Shown: piece by piece, positions 11,730 through 24,619 of the stretch | How positions within the stretch are numbered: the first letter of the stretch is position 1 | Layout: every line of letters begins with the position of its first letter | Source: Pseudidiomarina indica | Lineage (GTDB): Bacteria; Pseudomonadota; Gammaproteobacteria; Enterobacterales; Alteromonadaceae | Assembly (NCBI GenBank): GCA_029279945.1 | Contig: JAJUHK010000010.1 | Span: forward strand, 1-64,000 | Reading direction: 5' to 3' | Length of the DNA: 64,000 nucleotides | Program-made: the position numbers and the translations under genes | Notes under the pieces: model-generated | What the model was told of the DNA's origin: nothing | What the model saw: only the letters and a program-made list of their open reading frames with translations | Databases searched by the model: none

Positions 11730-13247
11730 CTATTCCACATCAATTACACCAAGATGTTGCGACCATTGAGCTGGGTTGACTAACTGTCGTAAAGGTGCCA
11801 ATAAATCACTCGCAATGGTACCGCGTTCACCATCGCCCGCGGCTAATTCTCCAGCAACGGCATGAACCCATACCGCGCTGGTAAGTGCCGCAGCAACAGG
11901 TAGCCGCTGTGCCAGCAGCGCTCCGAGCACACCACTAAGGACATCACCGCTACCACCAGTGGCTAATGCTGGTGAGCCACGACGACAAACCCAACCACTG
12001 GATTGGTTGGCTACTTTTACTAAGGTTCCGGCCCCTTTGAGTAGTGCGTGGGCCTGAAAGTTCTGACAAATTTGTGTTAAAGCTTGCCAACGATTTTCTT
12101 CAATAGTTGCTGTGCTGAGCCCTAATAACCGTCCTGCCTCGCCAGGATGCGGTGTAAACAGCCATTCACTGGCCGTAGGTTTGGTTGGCCGCATCGTTGC
12201 TAACAGATTAAGTGCGTCAGCATCCCAGACGATGGTGCCCGACCATTGGCACACCTGCTCAACGAGTTGCTGGGCCCAAGCGGATTGCCCAAGACCCGGA
12301 CCAATAACAACCACATCTGCACTACCTAACAATAGATTAACAGCCTCTTCGGCACTGTGCACCATCAATTCAGGCTGTGCTGCTGCAATAGCCGTTTGGC
12401 TGTTTGAATGACAAGCAATGGAAACTTTACCGGCCCCGGTACGCAATGCAGCACGGCCGGCAAGTACCGCTGCACCACTCATTCCTGGGCCACCCCCAAT
12501 AATCAGCAGATGACCAAAATGCCCTTTATGCGCCGTTGCTTGGCGTGGAGGTAAGCACTGACTTACATGGGCGCCATCAAGTACCTCAGCAAGCGGGGTT
12601 TGCTGTTGGATAATGGTGGCTATGCCTAACTCTGCCAATACAACTTTGCCACCATAATGAGCGGCCTGGCCGGTTACTAACCCCATGGTTAGGCCAATAA
12701 AAACCACGGTGCAATCAGCCTTAACTGCACACCCACGTGGTTGGCCCGTGTCACTGCACAGCCCACTTGGGACATCAACGCTCATCACCCAGCCCCGTTG
12801 TGATGCGCTATTGATGCAATCGATACACTGTGCGTAATCAGCAGTGACGGGGCGGTTAAGTCCTCGCCCAAACAAAGCATCAACAATCACATCAGACGTG
12901 GCAACATGTGCCGTGCTCAACGCTGTCAAGGGCTGCGAGGTAGCGCCTTGTTCATGCCATGCGCGCGCCGCTAGTTGCGCTAACTCAGTTTGTGGCGGCG
13001 CCGCAAATACCTGAACCTGATACCCTGCTTGGCGCGCCAACCGCGCCAATACCCAACCATCTCCACCGTTATTGCCAGGGCCACAAATGACAGTAACTTT
13101 GGCTGGGGCTGCGTGATGGGCTTGTAATTGCACAAGACATGCCTGTGCGGCACGTTGCATCAATTGCGCTAAGGATAAGCCCAGTTGCGCCACAGCAGCG
13201 TGCTCCGCAGTGCGGATTTGCTCCGTTAAGTACAGGTATTTCATCAT
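11730..13247 (-). CDS. nnr: Bifunctional NAD(P)H-hydrate epimerase / ADP-dependent dehydratase
   Basis: YjeF N-terminal VICGPGNNGGDGWVLAR and C-terminal carbohydrate-kinase-like ALATGGSGDVLSG. Confidence 0.94.
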   Translation of the reverse strand: MMKYLYLTEQIRTAEHAAVAQLGLSLAQLMQRAAQACLVQLQAHHAAPAKVTVICGPGNNGGDGWVLARLARQAGYQVQVFAAPPQTELAQLAARAWHEQGATSQPLTALSTAHVATSDVIVDALFGRGLNRPVTADYAQCIDCINSASQRGWVMSVDVPSGLCSDTGQPRGCAVKADCTVVFIGLTMGLVTGQAAHYGGKVVLAELGIATIIQQQTPLAEVLDGAHVSQCLPPRQATAHKGHFGHLLIIGGGPGMSGAAVLAGRAALRTGAGKVSIACHSNSQTAIAAAQPELMVHSAEEAVNLLLGSADVVVIGPGLGQSAWAQQLVEQVCQWSGTIVWDADALNLLATMRPTKPTASEWLFTPHPGEAGRLLGLSTATIEENRWQALTQICQNFQAHALLKGAGTLVKVANQSSGWVCRRGSPALATGGSGDVLSGVLGALLAQRLPVAAALTSAVWVHAVAGELAAGDGERGTIASDLLAPLRQLVNPAQWSQHLGVIDVE

Positions 13248-13254
13248 CCCTGGC

Positions 13255-14178
13255 TTAAGCTAATCCGTGTTTGAGGAGGTATTCTAACCCACCACGCACT
13301 GCAGCGACCTGCGCCTCAATGCACTCCTCTGGTGACGTTTTCGGGCTATCAGGATACACCTCTGTGGTGGTGACATAGGGTGCATCGGTCATTCCCATAC
13401 ATAACCCCAATTCACGGCCGGCATAGTGAATCACCCCCTCTTGCTCTACCGGTGCACCGATAATTTTGCCATCGGTATCTGGCGGTGCAATGTGTGTCAC
13501 TTTACGTACCGCGTCAATGACCGCTCGTTGAAACTCTGGGGTCGGCTTTTCGGAATTACCAACAGTATAGAAACCATCTGGGATATTCCAGTTGGTGTTT
13601 ACCGTACCTTCGCGTGCTGCTAATGCTGGACGAAACTCTGAATTGTCGGTATCAGTAGTTTCATGCAAATCAATATGCATGATGAAATTCAAGTCTTGTT
13701 GCGCGATATAATCTATTAGCAATGCACATTCGGCTGCTGGGCTATTGGGTTTAAATGAGCGATTCGGATCTATCGCGTACGGGTTCCAGCGATTAATGGT
13801 TTCGTAACCCCAAGGGCTTACGCACGGGGCAATCAGTACGTTAAACCATTGACTGTAATGGGTCGCGTGACGTTGGGCAAACGCAAGTGCACCATGCACC
13901 CCCGATGTTTCGTAACCGTGCACCCCGCCAGTGATTAAGACGGTAGGCCGATTTGGGTCAAATTCAGCGGCGCGCAAAATGAATAACGGATAGGTGTAGT
14001 TTGGATAATTCAGTGCACCGTACTGTTCAATATCAAATTGCTCATGCAACTGATTAATTTGCGTGACCACATCATCAAAATAAGACCGCTGAATGCGCTG
14101 TTGCTCCAGCCATTGTTGTTTTTCTTCAACACCCCAAGGTTGTCCTGGTGTTCCAATTGGATATTGCTGTGTTGTCAT
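13255..14178 (-). CDS. M14-family metallocarboxypeptidase
   Basis: TGGVHGYETSGVHGAL (HxxE zinc motif), MHIDLHETTDTDNSEFRP; likely start is MTTQQYPIGTPGQPWG at 14178. Confidence 0.8.
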   Translation of the reverse strand: MTTQQYPIGTPGQPWGVEEKQQWLEQQRIQRSYFDDVVTQINQLHEQFDIEQYGALNYPNYTYPLFILRAAEFDPNRPTVLITGGVHGYETSGVHGALAFAQRHATHYSQWFNVLIAPCVSPWGYETINRWNPYAIDPNRSFKPNSPAAECALLIDYIAQQDLNFIMHIDLHETTDTDNSEFRPALAAREGTVNTNWNIPDGFYTVGNSEKPTPEFQRAVIDAVRKVTHIAPPDTDGKIIGAPVEQEGVIHYAGRELGLCMGMTDAPYVTTTEVYPDSPKTSPEECIEAQVAAVRGGLEYLLKHGLA

Positions 14179-14215
14179 GGCGTGTCCTTGTGTTATTAAA
14201 GTCAACCGATGGCAC

Positions 14216-14431
14216 TTAGTCGGGTTTGAAAATACCAATTAACCCGGGCTGCTCAGTAGTAGTTGTTGTCGGCGGCGCGGCAGGTTGTGTGCCGCGTTCG
14301 GAAAATTGATGTCCACATTGCACACAGTGAACTTGTTCTTGTTCACCAGTTACTGTCAACATCAGCGTATCTTGCGCGTGGCATGCTGGGCATTCAGCAC
14401 CCGCGATAAATCGTTTCCGCGTTTGAGTCAT
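14216..14431 (-). CDS. yheV: YheV-like putative zinc-ribbon protein
   Basis: MTQTRKRFIAGAECPACHAQDTLML...VHCVQCGHQF: two CxxC pairs; adjacent to yheS. Confidence 0.8.
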   Translation of the reverse strand: MTQTRKRFIAGAECPACHAQDTLMLTVTGEQEQVHCVQCGHQFSERGTQPAAPPTTTTTEQPGLIGIFKPD

Positions 14432-14499
14432 ATTCACCTCTGTGGCTATCAGGTATAATTGTCGCAGAAAAAACCATTTAACCCAAGTTAGGACCAATC

Positions 14500-16383
14500 A
14501 TGATAACGATTCGCGCGGCAACCTTAATGCGCGGCGGCAATATTTTGCTTAACGATGCTTCCTTCACCATATTTCCAGGCCACCACGTGGGGCTGGTTGG
14601 TCGTAATGGAACCGGTAAGTCGTCTTTGTTTGCATTACTCCGTGGTGAGCTCAGCCTTGACCAAGGCAGTTGTGATGTACCCAAAGGTTGGCGCATTGCA
14701 AGTGTCAAACAAGAAACGCCAGCCCTTGACCAAGCGGCGCTTGACTATGTATTAGACGGTGATTCGGAGTTACGCCAGATCGAGCAACAGTTAGCGCAAG
14801 CCGAAGCAGCCCATGATGGTCATGCTATTGGTCAATGCCATGATCTCCTCGCTACTATTGGTGGCTACGACGCTCCTGCCCGCGCTGCTGCGCTACTGGC
14901 TGGGTTGGGTTTTCAACCCGATCAAATTTACTTACCCGTCAAAGCTTTTTCTGGTGGCTGGCGGATGCGCCTAAACCTTGCCCAAGCATTGATTGCACGG
15001 GCGGATTTATTGTTACTCGATGAACCGACCAATCACCTCGATATTGATGCTATTTTTTGGTTAGAAGACTGGTTACAACGGTTCCCCGGAACCTTAATTA
15101 TCATTTCCCACGACCGTGAATTTCTCGATGCTACGGTACAACAAATCATTCATATCGATCAGCAACGCGCCACCAGTTATAGCGGTAACTATAGCAGCTT
15201 TGAGCGGCAACAAGCTGAGCAACTGGCGCAGCAACAAGCACAGTTCGAGAAAGAACAAGCGCAACGTAAGCATTTGCAGAGTTTTATCGATCGCTTTCGC
15301 TACAAAGCTAGTAAAGCCAAACAAGCACAGAGTCGCATCAAGGCGCTGGAACGATTGCAAGCAACAGCGCCACTGCGTGCTGCTAGTCAGTTCCAGTTTG
15401 AATTCAAACCACCCGAGCAATTACCTAATCCCCTATTAACCCTCGACCAGGTTCAAGTAGGTTATGGTGATACCATTGTGCTGCAGAATATTCAGTTGAA
15501 CTTGGTTCCTGGCAGCCGTATTGGCTTACTCGGCCGTAATGGTGCGGGTAAATCGACTTTGGTTAAATTACTCGCAGGTGAGCTGACTCCGCAAGCTGGT
15601 GAAGCAGCGATGAACCCTGCCGTTAAACTGGGTTATTTTGCTCAGCACCAATTAGAAACTTTAGCGGCTGATGCGTCACCCTTAACGCATTTACAACGCT
15701 TAGATTCCCACGCAACCGAACAACAACTGCGCGATTATTTGGGCGGTTTTGGCTTTAGCGGGGATGCTGCAACACGGCTGGTAGGGCCAATGTCAGGGGG
15801 CGAAAAAGCGCGGTTGGTGTTAGCGCTCATCGTGTACCAGCGGCCCAACCTGCTCCTCCTCGACGAACCGACGAACCATTTAGATAATAGCATGCGCGAG
15901 GCATTAGTATTTGCCTTGCAAGAGTTTACTGGTGCCATGATCATCGTATCGCACGATCGCCACTTGTTGCGCACCACTGTGGACGAGTTTTACTTGGTTG
16001 CGAATCAACGCGTGGAAGCGTTTGGGGGGGATCTGGACGCCTACCATGACTGGTTAAAGCAACAAACTCCAACAGATACGGACACCCCCACCAAAGCGAA
16101 ACCAACCCGCAAGGACGAGAAGCGCGAAGCTGCGGCACTGCGACAAGCCATAAAACCATTGAAAGACCGCGTGCAACGGGCAGAGCAGCAACTCCAGGCT
16201 GCAGCAGCGGCGGTGGCGAAATTGAATGAACGTTTAGCGGATACCCGTCTCTATGAGGCGGCGAATAAAGGCGAACTCACCGAAATTCTACAACAACAAG
16301 CGGCTGCACAAATGCAGCAAACGGCTGCTGAAGAGGAATGGCTCGCAGCTGAAGAAGCCTTACAGGAGGCGCTATCGCAATGA
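14500..16383 (+). CDS. yheS: ABC-F family ATPase YheS
   Basis: Two Walker A motifs ([18 protein letters not shown]), two [13 protein letters not shown]-terminal coiled coil. Confidence 0.95.
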   Translation: MITIRAATLMRGGNILLNDASFTIFPGHHVGLVGRNGTGKSSLFALLRGELSLDQGSCDVPKGWRIASVKQETPALDQAALDYVLDGDSELRQIEQQLAQAEAAHDGHAIGQCHDLLATIGGYDAPARAAALLAGLGFQPDQIYLPVKAFSGGWRMRLNLAQALIARADLLLLDEPTNHLDIDAIFWLEDWLQRFPGTLIIISHDREFLDATVQQIIHIDQQRATSYSGNYSSFERQQAEQLAQQQAQFEKEQAQRKHLQSFIDRFRYKASKAKQAQSRIKALERLQATAPLRAASQFQFEFKPPEQLPNPLLTLDQVQVGYGDTIVLQNIQLNLVPGSRIGLLGRNGAGKSTLVKLLAGELTPQAGEAAMNPAVKLGYFAQHQLETLAADASPLTHLQRLDSHATEQQLRDYLGGFGFSGDAATRLVGPMSGGEKARLVLALIVYQRPNLLLLDEPTNHLDNSMREALVFALQEFTGAMIIVSHDRHLLRTTVDEFYLVANQRVEAFGGDLDAYHDWLKQQTPTDTDTPTKAKPTRKDEKREAAALRQAIKPLKDRVQRAEQQLQAAAAAVAKLNERLADTRLYEAANKGELTEILQQQAAAQMQQTAAEEEWLAAEEALQEALSQ

Positions 16384-16604
16384 TAATCCCTTGGCAACAG
16401 GTGGATCCTGCCACCCTCACCAACATTATCGAGGCTTTCGTTCTACGCGAAGGTACCGACTATGGTGATGAAGAAAAATCCTTAGCAGAAAAAGTGGCTG
16501 ACGTGCGCCGGCAGTTGGCAACCGGCGAAGCTATTTTGGTGTGGTCGGAACTTCATGAGACGGTGAACATCCTGCCTGCTAATCACCGCTTTGATGATAA
16601 GTAA
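16380..16604 (+). CDS. yheU: YheU family protein
   Basis: [66 protein letters not shown]. Confidence 0.92.
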   Translation: MIIPWQQVDPATLTNIIEAFVLREGTDYGDEEKSLAEKVADVRRQLATGEAILVWSELHETVNILPANHRFDDK

Positions 16605-17424
16605 ACACCTGCTGCCACGGCACGTTGGGGTCTCCTAATACAATGAAGTTCGGGTTCCCAAGGTGTTCATTTTGGTTGTAAGTCAGTGGCATAAATTGTT
16701 CACTAACAATTTTACCGCCAGCTTCTGACACAATCACTTCTGCAGCCGCGGTATCCCATTCACCCGTCGGACCTACCCGTAAAAAACAATCTGCACGCCC
16801 TTCGGCAATCATGCATGCTTTTAGTGAGCAACTGCCAGCTGGTAATAACTGCAGCGTGCGTGTTGCACTCATACGTGCCAGCACCCGCTCCCGAGGTTGA
16901 CGACGACTGACCGCAACATTGAGTACATCGTACTGGGGATTAGCCAATTGTCGGACCTGAATCCGACGGCGCCCAAACTGATCGGTTCGATACGCGCCCT
17001 GCCCACGCTGTGCGGTATAAAGAACGTCGCCAGGAGGCCAATAGATGATTCCCAACACTGGTTGATTATTCTCAATAAGTGCAATAATCACACCAAAATC
17101 ACCACTACGAGCAATAAACTCTTGGGTGCCATCAAGTGGGTCAATGATCCAATAACGGGTCCACTGCTGACGCTCCGCAAAGGTTAAGTGGGAGCCTTCC
17201 TCTGATAGAATCGGAATGGCTGGCGTTAATGCCGCTAAGCCATCCACAATCAGCCGGTTTGCCGCAAAATCAGCACTCGTCACTGGGGATTCATCGTCTT
17301 TATGGTAGGTTTCAAAGACTTGTTCTTCATACAACTCAAGAATGAGCTTCCCAGCCTGTTTGGCTACTGTTGCAGCCCCAGCCAACCAATGGCTTAATTG
17401 TTCAGTGGTACTGGTTTGTGTCAC
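16579..17424 (-). CDS. cysQ: 3'(2'),5'-bisphosphate nucleotidase CysQ
   Basis: Inositol-monophosphatase family: [37 protein letters not shown]. Confidence 0.95.
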   Translation of the reverse strand: MTQTSTTEQLSHWLAGAATVAKQAGKLILELYEEQVFETYHKDDESPVTSADFAANRLIVDGLAALTPAIPILSEEGSHLTFAERQQWTRYWIIDPLDGTQEFIARSGDFGVIIALIENNQPVLGIIYWPPGDVLYTAQRGQGAYRTDQFGRRRIQVRQLANPQYDVLNVAVSRRQPRERVLARMSATRTLQLLPAGSCSLKACMIAEGRADCFLRVGPTGEWDTAAAEVIVSEAGGKIVSEQFMPLTYNQNEHLGNPNFIVLGDPNVPWQQVFTYHQSGD

Positions 17425-17969
17425 TGATTTAGTTCCCGCAATGTCATCAATAACGCGGCAATACTCCGCGCTTCGGTAAAGTCATGTTGCTTCAATAATT
17501 CTTCGGCATCGTCGATCGACCAGTGAACTTGCTCCAATGGTTCTGGCTCATCCCCTGGTAGCGACTCAGCATATAAGTCACGCGCCACAAAGATATGCAT
17601 TGTTGCTGCAAAAAATTGCGGTGCCATAGTAACACTCTTCAGCGGAACAAGTGTTTTAGCACCATAGCCTATTTCTTCTTTTAATTCACGATTGGCGGCC
17701 TGCTCTGGGGTTTCATTTGGGTCAATCAAACCTTTGGGAAAGCCTAATTGATAGTTATGTAACCCTGCTGCATACTCGCGGATTAAAATCAGTGTCGTAT
17801 CATCAATAAATGGTACAATCATCACGGCGCCGCGGCCGCTTCCTGCGAGTCGTTCGAACTGGCGTTTAACTCCATTACTAAACTTTAAATCGACCGCTTC
17901 AATCCGTAACAGACGACTTTGTGCAACGACATGACGTGCCAAAATCTCAGGGATGGGTTTATCAGACAT
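17421..17969 (-). CDS. nudE: ADP compounds hydrolase NudE
   Basis: MSDKPIPEIL...; Nudix box GLIDPNETPEQAANRELKEEIGYG; ATGA overlap with cysQ. Confidence 0.92.
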   Translation of the reverse strand: MSDKPIPEILARHVVAQSRLLRIEAVDLKFSNGVKRQFERLAGSGRGAVMIVPFIDDTTLILIREYAAGLHNYQLGFPKGLIDPNETPEQAANRELKEEIGYGAKTLVPLKSVTMAPQFFAATMHIFVARDLYAESLPGDEPEPLEQVHWSIDDAEELLKQHDFTEARSIAALLMTLRELNQ

Positions 17970-18056
17970 AAGAATCCCATAATACTGGCTAAACACATTG
18001 GCTTTTCGTTACTATAACTGGAAAGAACGAACGGGTACAACCATGAGGAGCGTTGA

Positions 18057-19466
18057 ATGAATACTAGCGATCGCCAATTTGATGTTGTCGTTATCGGGAG
18101 TGGTCCCGGTGGTGAAGGTGCGGCAATGCAATTGGCAAAAAGTGGGCGCAAAGTCATCATGATCGAAAAGCATGATTCAATTGGTGGCGGCTGTACCCAC
18201 TGGGGGACTATTCCTTCCAAGGCGCTACGACACTCGGTTAGCCGGCTCATCGAATATAATTCCAACCCTCTGTTTGCATCCGAACGTATTCAACGCGGGC
18301 TTACCTTTGCGGAAATTTTAAAACATGCTCAGGGTGTCATCCGCAAGCAAGTTCGCTTGCGTACCAGCTTTTATGACCGTAACGGCGTTACCATCATGCA
18401 TGGCACCGCGGCCATTGTGGAGCCTTATCGCGTGCGCGTCACCTTAGCCGACCAAACGGTGGAATACATTCGCTGTAAACAAATCCTGATTGCCACAGGG
18501 TCGCGCCCCTACCGCCCTACTGATATTGATTTTAATCATCCACGTATTTATGACTCCGACACCGTGTTGGATCTCATGCACGAGCCCAGAAGTATCATTA
18601 TTTACGGTGCCGGGGTCATTGGTTGTGAGTACGCCAGTATTTTCCGCGGTCTTGGTGTGAAAGTCGATTTAATCAACACCCGCGACCGCTTACTGAGCTT
18701 TTTGGACGCCGAGATCTCCGACGCACTCAGCTACCATTTACGGAATAGCGGTGTGGTGATTCGCCACCAAGAGGAATATGAACGCATCATTGGCCATGAC
18801 GACGGCGTCACCGTGTTCACCCATTCGGGCAAACGTATTGATGCCGATTGCTTACTCTACGCCAACGGTCGCTCTGGCAATATAGAAGAGCTCGAACTGG
18901 CTAATGTGGGATTAACGCCAAATCATCGCGGCCAACTTGAGGTGAATAGAAACTATCAAACAGCAGTGGATACCATTTACGCTGTAGGCGACATCATTGG
19001 TTATCCGTCACTTGCCAGTGCGGCCTATGACCAAGGCCGTATCTGTGCCAGCGCAATGCTCGATGGTGAGTGTGAAGAACGCTTGATCAGTGATATTCCA
19101 ACGGGTATTTACACTATCCCTGAAATCAGTTCGGTTGGAAAAACCGAAGAAGAATTAACGGCGCAGAAAGTACCTTATGAAGTAGGACGTGCCCAGTTTC
19201 AGCATTTAGCCCGCGCACAAATTTCAAACACTGCGGTGGGTAGTTTAAAAATTTTGTTCCACCGTGATACCTTGGAAGTGCTTGGCATCCACTGCTTCGG
19301 CGAACGGGCCTCGGAAATCATTCATATCGGCCAAGCCATTATGGAACAAAAAAACGGTGGTAACACCATCAAATACTTTGTTAACACCACCTTCAACTAC
19401 CCGACCATGGCAGAAGCCTATCGTGTCGCTGCATTGAATGGCCTCAATCGCATTCGCTACTGGTGA
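18057..19466 (+). CDS. sthA: Soluble pyridine nucleotide transhydrogenase
   Basis: [47 protein letters not shown]. Confidence 0.96.
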   Translation: MNTSDRQFDVVVIGSGPGGEGAAMQLAKSGRKVIMIEKHDSIGGGCTHWGTIPSKALRHSVSRLIEYNSNPLFASERIQRGLTFAEILKHAQGVIRKQVRLRTSFYDRNGVTIMHGTAAIVEPYRVRVTLADQTVEYIRCKQILIATGSRPYRPTDIDFNHPRIYDSDTVLDLMHEPRSIIIYGAGVIGCEYASIFRGLGVKVDLINTRDRLLSFLDAEISDALSYHLRNSGVVIRHQEEYERIIGHDDGVTVFTHSGKRIDADCLLYANGRSGNIEELELANVGLTPNHRGQLEVNRNYQTAVDTIYAVGDIIGYPSLASAAYDQGRICASAMLDGECEERLISDIPTGIYTIPEISSVGKTEEELTAQKVPYEVGRAQFQHLARAQISNTAVGSLKILFHRDTLEVLGIHCFGERASEIIHIGQAIMEQKNGGNTIKYFVNTTFNYPTMAEAYRVAALNGLNRIRYW

Positions 19467-20791
19467 TGATTACGCTGTACCGGCAGTTCAACACGCACCA
19501 TCAAGCCGCCCAAACGGCGGCTGATACCAAATAAGACGCGACCTTGGTGCCGCTCTATCAAGCGTTTCACAATCGTCAGGCCCAACCCTGAACCTTTCGT
19601 TGCGCGCGCTTTGTCGCCCTGCGTGAAGGGTTGCAACAAGTACTCAATTTGATTTGCTGCAATACCCGGGCCATCGTCACAGACTTTAAACCACACCGAA
19701 TCACGTTCGGCATCGTAACCCGTTTCCACCAATACCCGCCCGCGCCCATAGCGTTCGGCATTTTCCAATAAATTCAATAATACCCGTTTTATCGAGACTT
19801 CACGTACGCCAATATTCGGTAACGGTTGGTAGTTCACGACAATTTTGCTCTGCCAAGTTTCCGGCACATGCGCCACCACATCCTCAACGATGTAGTTCAA
19901 GTTCTTAAGCTCTTGATCGGCATCAGTATCGACCCTGACATAATCGATAAACTGGTCAATAATGGCATTCATGTCATCGATATCACTGATGATGCCTTCC
20001 GCGAGGTAATCTTCATTGGGCGGCATCATTTCAGTCGCGAGCCGAATGCGCGTCAGTGGCGTGCGTAAGTCATGGCTTACCCCTGCCATCAGCAGCGCAC
20101 GATCCTGTTCTAACTGCTTCACGCCTTGCATCATTTGATTAAACGCACGTGTCACGGCAATAATCTCACTGGAGCCTCGTTCAACGAGTGGGGCTGGATA
20201 ATCGCCCTGACCAATTTGTTGCGCCGCTGCCTCCAGTGCTTTTAATGGACGGTTTTGCCAATTGGTGAACAGCATGCCACCAATGACGCTCAAGGTACCA
20301 ATCACAATGAGGTAAAACAGTAATGGTGAGAAGCGCGCCTCATCAAAACTGTCGAGGTTGAACACTAACCAATAGCCAGGCAAGTTTTCCGTGCGTAACC
20401 AGACACGATATTTGTCGCCCTGTGCGATACGCACTTCGGTTCGAGCCTGAAGTAACTCGCTCAATTGTGCTGATAGGAAGTTATACGTGGTCGCTTCATT
20501 CAGCCCGTAATACTGGGCACTGTCTTCACTAATTCCTTCGATGGCAGTGGCCTCAGTATAACGGTCTACCAAGCGCTGGCGTTGATCGCGTGAAATTTCT
20601 TCAGCAATCAACCATTGATCCAAGGCCAAAATCCCTTCCACTTGACGTGCCACCACACTGCTGATTTGCTGCATGCTGGGCTTAACCACATACAAACCAA
20701 TCATGATGTACGATACCACTTGGTTGATCAGCAATAATGCCGCGATCAACGCCATGGTACGAGCAAATGCGGAGTGCGGTAATAGGCGCAT
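19457..20791 (-). CDS. envZ: Osmosensor histidine kinase EnvZ
   Basis: HAMP plus [21 protein letters not shown]-box, [18 protein letters not shown]. Confidence 0.95.
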   Translation of the reverse strand: MRLLPHSAFARTMALIAALLLINQVVSYIMIGLYVVKPSMQQISSVVARQVEGILALDQWLIAEEISRDQRQRLVDRYTEATAIEGISEDSAQYYGLNEATTYNFLSAQLSELLQARTEVRIAQGDKYRVWLRTENLPGYWLVFNLDSFDEARFSPLLFYLIVIGTLSVIGGMLFTNWQNRPLKALEAAAQQIGQGDYPAPLVERGSSEIIAVTRAFNQMMQGVKQLEQDRALLMAGVSHDLRTPLTRIRLATEMMPPNEDYLAEGIISDIDDMNAIIDQFIDYVRVDTDADQELKNLNYIVEDVVAHVPETWQSKIVVNYQPLPNIGVREVSIKRVLLNLLENAERYGRGRVLVETGYDAERDSVWFKVCDDGPGIAANQIEYLLQPFTQGDKARATKGSGLGLTIVKRLIERHQGRVLFGISRRLGGLMVRVELPVQRNHHQ

Positions 20792-20802
20792 CGCTAGTTT
20801 CG

Positions 20803-21531
20803 CTACTTAGTATTCGACTTGTCATCTGGGACAAACACATAACCAAGCCCCCAGACGGTCTGGATATAACGCGGATTGGCAGGGTCAGCTTCTAACATCC
20901 GCCGCAACCGTGATACTTGAACATCAATACTACGCTCCAGCGCACTATAGTCGCGCCCGCGCGCTTGATTCATCAGTTTGTCACGAGACATTGGTTGGCG
21001 AGGGTTAGTCACCAGTGCTTTTAATACGGCATATTCCCCACTCGTCAGCGGGATAGGTTCGCCATTACGAAACATTTCCCGAGTGCCGAGGTTGAACCGG
21101 AATTCACCAAACCTAATCTCTTCATCCTCAGCGCTTGGCGCACCTGGAATATGGGTTCCACGACGGCGCAACACGGCGCGAATACGAGCCAGTAATTCGC
21201 GTGGGTTAAAAGGTTTTGCAATGTAGTCATCGGCGCCTAGCTCGAGGCCAATGATACGATCAACTTCGTCACCTTTCGCAGTTAACATGACGATAGGGAT
21301 ATCATTATTTTGCTGACGTAGACGCCGACAGATGGTCAGGCCATCCTCACCGGGTAACATCAAATCAAGTACCATCAAATGAAAATTCTCGCGTTCAAGC
21401 AAACGATCCATCTGCTCACTGCCGCCTACCGAGCGCACGTTAAAACCTTGCTCCGATAAATAACGTTCTAATAAACTTCGCAACCGCGCGTCATCATCAA
21501 CAACTAAAATTTTGTATGTTTCCTGACTCAT
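20803..21531 (-). CDS. ompR: Response regulator OmpR
   Basis: [24 protein letters not shown]..., [11 protein letters not shown], winged-helix C-terminus; partnered with envZ. Confidence 0.97.
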   Translation of the reverse strand: MSQETYKILVVDDDARLRSLLERYLSEQGFNVRSVGGSEQMDRLLERENFHLMVLDLMLPGEDGLTICRRLRQQNNDIPIVMLTAKGDEVDRIIGLELGADDYIAKPFNPRELLARIRAVLRRRGTHIPGAPSAEDEEIRFGEFRFNLGTREMFRNGEPIPLTSGEYAVLKALVTNPRQPMSRDKLMNQARGRDYSALERSIDVQVSRLRRMLEADPANPRYIQTVWGLGYVFVPDDKSNTK

Positions 21532-21708
21532 TCTCGATGCCCTTAGCTATCATTGAGAGAACTATATGCCATGCCTTTACTTTTGCAATGGAACCCTTGT
21601 AACCAAAGATTACAGAAAAATTTACTTATTTTTGCATTTGATTTGTTTTACCAGCAACGTAAACTGCCTGCCCATGGTAAGGTATCGTCTTTAGGTGTTA
21701 TACACAGT

Positions 21709-22200
21709 ATGAGAACAAATTTAATCAGCCGTGCTGGTTACGAGTTACTACAACAAGAGCTTGATCATCTGTGGCGTGTTGAGCGCCGGGAAACGACCGA
21801 AAAGGTCGCTTGGGCAGCAAGCTTAGGTGATCGCAGTGAAAACGCCGACTACAAATATAATAAACAAAAACTACGGCAAATTGATAAACGTATCCGGTTT
21901 TTGCAAAAACGCTTGGAACAACTGAAAATTGTTGATTATTCCCCGCAACAAGAAGGGAAAGTGTTTTTCGGAGCCACGGTCAGTGTTGAAAACAGCGCTG
22001 GAAATGAACTCACTTTCACCATCGCTGGCCCTGATGAAATCTATCAACGGGACGATGTAATCTCTATTGATGCCCCCATGGCTCGCGCTGCGCTTGGTAA
22101 GCAACTGGATGATGAATTCACTGTCCATACTCCAGCTGGCGCAAAAACTTGGTACATCGTCGCCATTGATTACCGCCTAACCCGCACCAGTGACAGCTAA
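21709..22200 (+). CDS. greB: Transcription elongation factor GreB
   Basis: MRTNLISRAGYELLQQELDHLWRVERRETTEKVAWAASLGDRSENADYKYNKQKLRQIDKR; start corrected from 21553. Confidence 0.95.
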   Translation: MRTNLISRAGYELLQQELDHLWRVERRETTEKVAWAASLGDRSENADYKYNKQKLRQIDKRIRFLQKRLEQLKIVDYSPQQEGKVFFGATVSVENSAGNELTFTIAGPDEIYQRDDVISIDAPMARAALGKQLDDEFTVHTPAGAKTWYIVAIDYRLTRTSDS

Positions 22201-22245
22201 GCTGTTATACTGGCATTCATTTTAATAGTCACCAAGAGAGAAACT

Positions 22246-24570
22246 ATGAGCTCGATTACTCAGCAAATCGCGAACGAGTTAGCCGTAGGTTCGCAGCAAG
22301 TCCAAGCTGCAATCGCGCTACTTGATGACGGTGCTACGGTGCCATTTATTGCCCGCTACCGTAAAGAAGCAACGGGGGGATTAGACGATACCCAGTTACG
22401 TCAACTTGCCCAACGCCTCAGCTATTTACGCGATCTAGAAGACCGCCGGGCGGTAATTTTGGCCAATATTCGCGAGCAAGGTAAACTCACCACTGAGCTG
22501 GAACAAGCCATTCTAACGACGTCGTCGAAGACGGAACTTGAAGATTTATATCTGCCCTACAAACCAAAACGCCGTACCAAAGGACAGATCGCGATTGAGG
22601 CCGGTATAGAGCCGCTGGCCGATGCGTTATGGCAACAACCCAACTTAAATCCAGACACTGAAGCTGCGAACTATATTAATGCTGATGCAGGCTTTGCCGA
22701 CACGAAAGCTGTGCTTGAAGGCGCTCGCTTCATTTTGATGGAGCGCTTTGCTGAAGACGCACAGTTATTGAAGAAGGTGCGTGAATACTTATGGGACAAT
22801 GCCGAAATTACTAGCTCAGTTGTTGCTGGGAAAGAAGCGGAAGGTGCTAAATATCGCGATTACTTTGCCTTTAGCGAAGCCATTAAAAAGATCCCATCAC
22901 ACCGCACCCTCGCCCTATTTCGCGGCCGTAATGAAGGTATTTTACAGTTAAAACTCAATGCCGACCCACAGCAAGAAGATCCGAAAGCGCGCAGTTATGG
23001 CGAAACGCTGATTGCAAACCATCTGCAGTGGCACCACCAGGGGCGAGCTGCCGACGATTGGCTGCAGCAAACAGTACAATGGACGTGGCGGGTAAAAATC
23101 ATACTGCATATGGAGACTGAACTGTTTGGCGTAGTTCGGGAGCGAGCAGAAACCGATGCCATCAAGATCTTTGCCAATAACCTCAAAGATCTGCTCATGG
23201 CTGCGCCAGCCGGCGATAAAGTCACTATGGGGTTAGACCCAGGCGTACGGACCGGGATTAAAGTTGCTGTCGTCGACGGCACCGGGAAAGTGCTGGATAC
23301 CAATACTCTGTACCCGTTCCAGCCACAAAACCAAGTAGATAAAGCATTGCGTACCCTAGCCGGGTTATGCCGTCAACATGGCGTTGAATTAATTTCTATT
23401 GGTAATGGCACATACTCGCGGGAAACGGACAAGTTAGTCGGCGAGATGTTAAAAGCCAACCCCGATATCAAGGCCAACAAAGTCATTGTAAACGAAGCCG
23501 GAGCATCGGTTTATTCCGCGTCTGAATTAGCGGCCCAAGAGTTTCCTGATCTCGATGTATCGTTGCGCGGTGCGGTTTCCATTGCGCGGCGCTTGCAAGA
23601 CCCGTTAGCTGAATTGGTTAAAATTGAGCCAAAATCTATTGGTGTTGGGCAATATCAACATGACGTCAGCCAAGCACAGCTAGCACAAAGCCTCGATGCG
23701 GTAGTAGAGGATTGTGTTAACGCTGTTGGTGTCGATATTAATACCGCCTCAGTGGCTTTGTTAGCACGTGTAGCTGGCTTAACGCGCACCTTAGCGCAGA
23801 ACATTGTGGCGCATCGCGATCAACATGGCCGTTTTACTAACCGCCAGCAACTACTCAAAGTAGCGCGGATGGGACCAAAATCCTTCGAGCAAGCAGCAGG
23901 TTTCTTGCGCATCATGAATGGTGATAACCCACTTGATGCATCGGCAGTTCATCCAGAGGCATATCCAGTGGTAGAACGCATCGCTTCCGCCAATGGCCAG
24001 CAAGTGGGTGGTTTAATTGGTAATACTGCATTTCTACGCCAACTTAATGCCAAGGATTACACCGACGATACCTTCGGCTTACCGACCGTACAGGATATTT
24101 TGCGGGAACTCGATAAACCGGGTCGCGACCCGCGCCCAGAGTTTAAAACAGCCAGCTTTAAAGATGGTATCGATGACATCAATGATTTGCGTCCCGGCAT
24201 GACCTTGGAGGGCGTCGTTAGCAACGTAGCAGCCTTTGGCGCATTCGTTGATATTGGCGTGCATCAAGATGGCTTAGTCCACGTTTCTGCATTATCCGAT
24301 AAGTTTATCAGTGACCCGCGGGAAGTGGTCAAAGCTGGTGATATCGTCAAAGTGAAAGTGTTGGAAGTGGATGTTCCACGAAAACGGATCAGTCTAACGA
24401 TGCGATTACAAGACGATCTACCAACGCCAGCTGCGGCAGCAACTAAACCAGCCACCGCGGCGAAGAAGGCAAAACCTGGCAACCGCGATAGACAGCAACC
24501 AGTGCCGAGCAACAATCAATCCGCAATGGGTTCAGCATTTGCCGAAGCTTTTGCCAAGGCGAAGAAATAG
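22246..24570 (+). CDS. tex: Tex/YhgF transcription accessory protein with S1 domain
   Basis: [37 protein letters not shown]-terminal S1 domain. Confidence 0.96.
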   Translation: MSSITQQIANELAVGSQQVQAAIALLDDGATVPFIARYRKEATGGLDDTQLRQLAQRLSYLRDLEDRRAVILANIREQGKLTTELEQAILTTSSKTELEDLYLPYKPKRRTKGQIAIEAGIEPLADALWQQPNLNPDTEAANYINADAGFADTKAVLEGARFILMERFAEDAQLLKKVREYLWDNAEITSSVVAGKEAEGAKYRDYFAFSEAIKKIPSHRTLALFRGRNEGILQLKLNADPQQEDPKARSYGETLIANHLQWHHQGRAADDWLQQTVQWTWRVKIILHMETELFGVVRERAETDAIKIFANNLKDLLMAAPAGDKVTMGLDPGVRTGIKVAVVDGTGKVLDTNTLYPFQPQNQVDKALRTLAGLCRQHGVELISIGNGTYSRETDKLVGEMLKANPDIKANKVIVNEAGASVYSASELAAQEFPDLDVSLRGAVSIARRLQDPLAELVKIEPKSIGVGQYQHDVSQAQLAQSLDAVVEDCVNAVGVDINTASVALLARVAGLTRTLAQNIVAHRDQHGRFTNRQQLLKVARMGPKSFEQAAGFLRIMNGDNPLDASAVHPEAYPVVERIASANGQQVGGLIGNTAFLRQLNAKDYTDDTFGLPTVQDILRELDKPGRDPRPEFKTASFKDGIDDINDLRPGMTLEGVVSNVAAFGAFVDIGVHQDGLVHVSALSDKFISDPREVVKAGDIVKVKVLEVDVPRKRISLTMRLQDDLPTPAAAATKPATAAKKAKPGNRDRQQPVPSNNQSAMGSAFAEAFAKAKK

Positions 24571-24590
24571 TGGCGCAGCTATGAGGCCTA

Positions 24591-24618
24591 TACACCACTA
24601 TTACCAAATAGTGGTGTA
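24591..24618. terminator. Bidirectional hairpin between tex and the desaturase gene
   Basis: TACACCACTAT-taccaa-ATAGTGGTGTA perfect 11-bp stem between convergent 3' ends. Confidence 0.55.
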
Positions 24619-24619
24619 A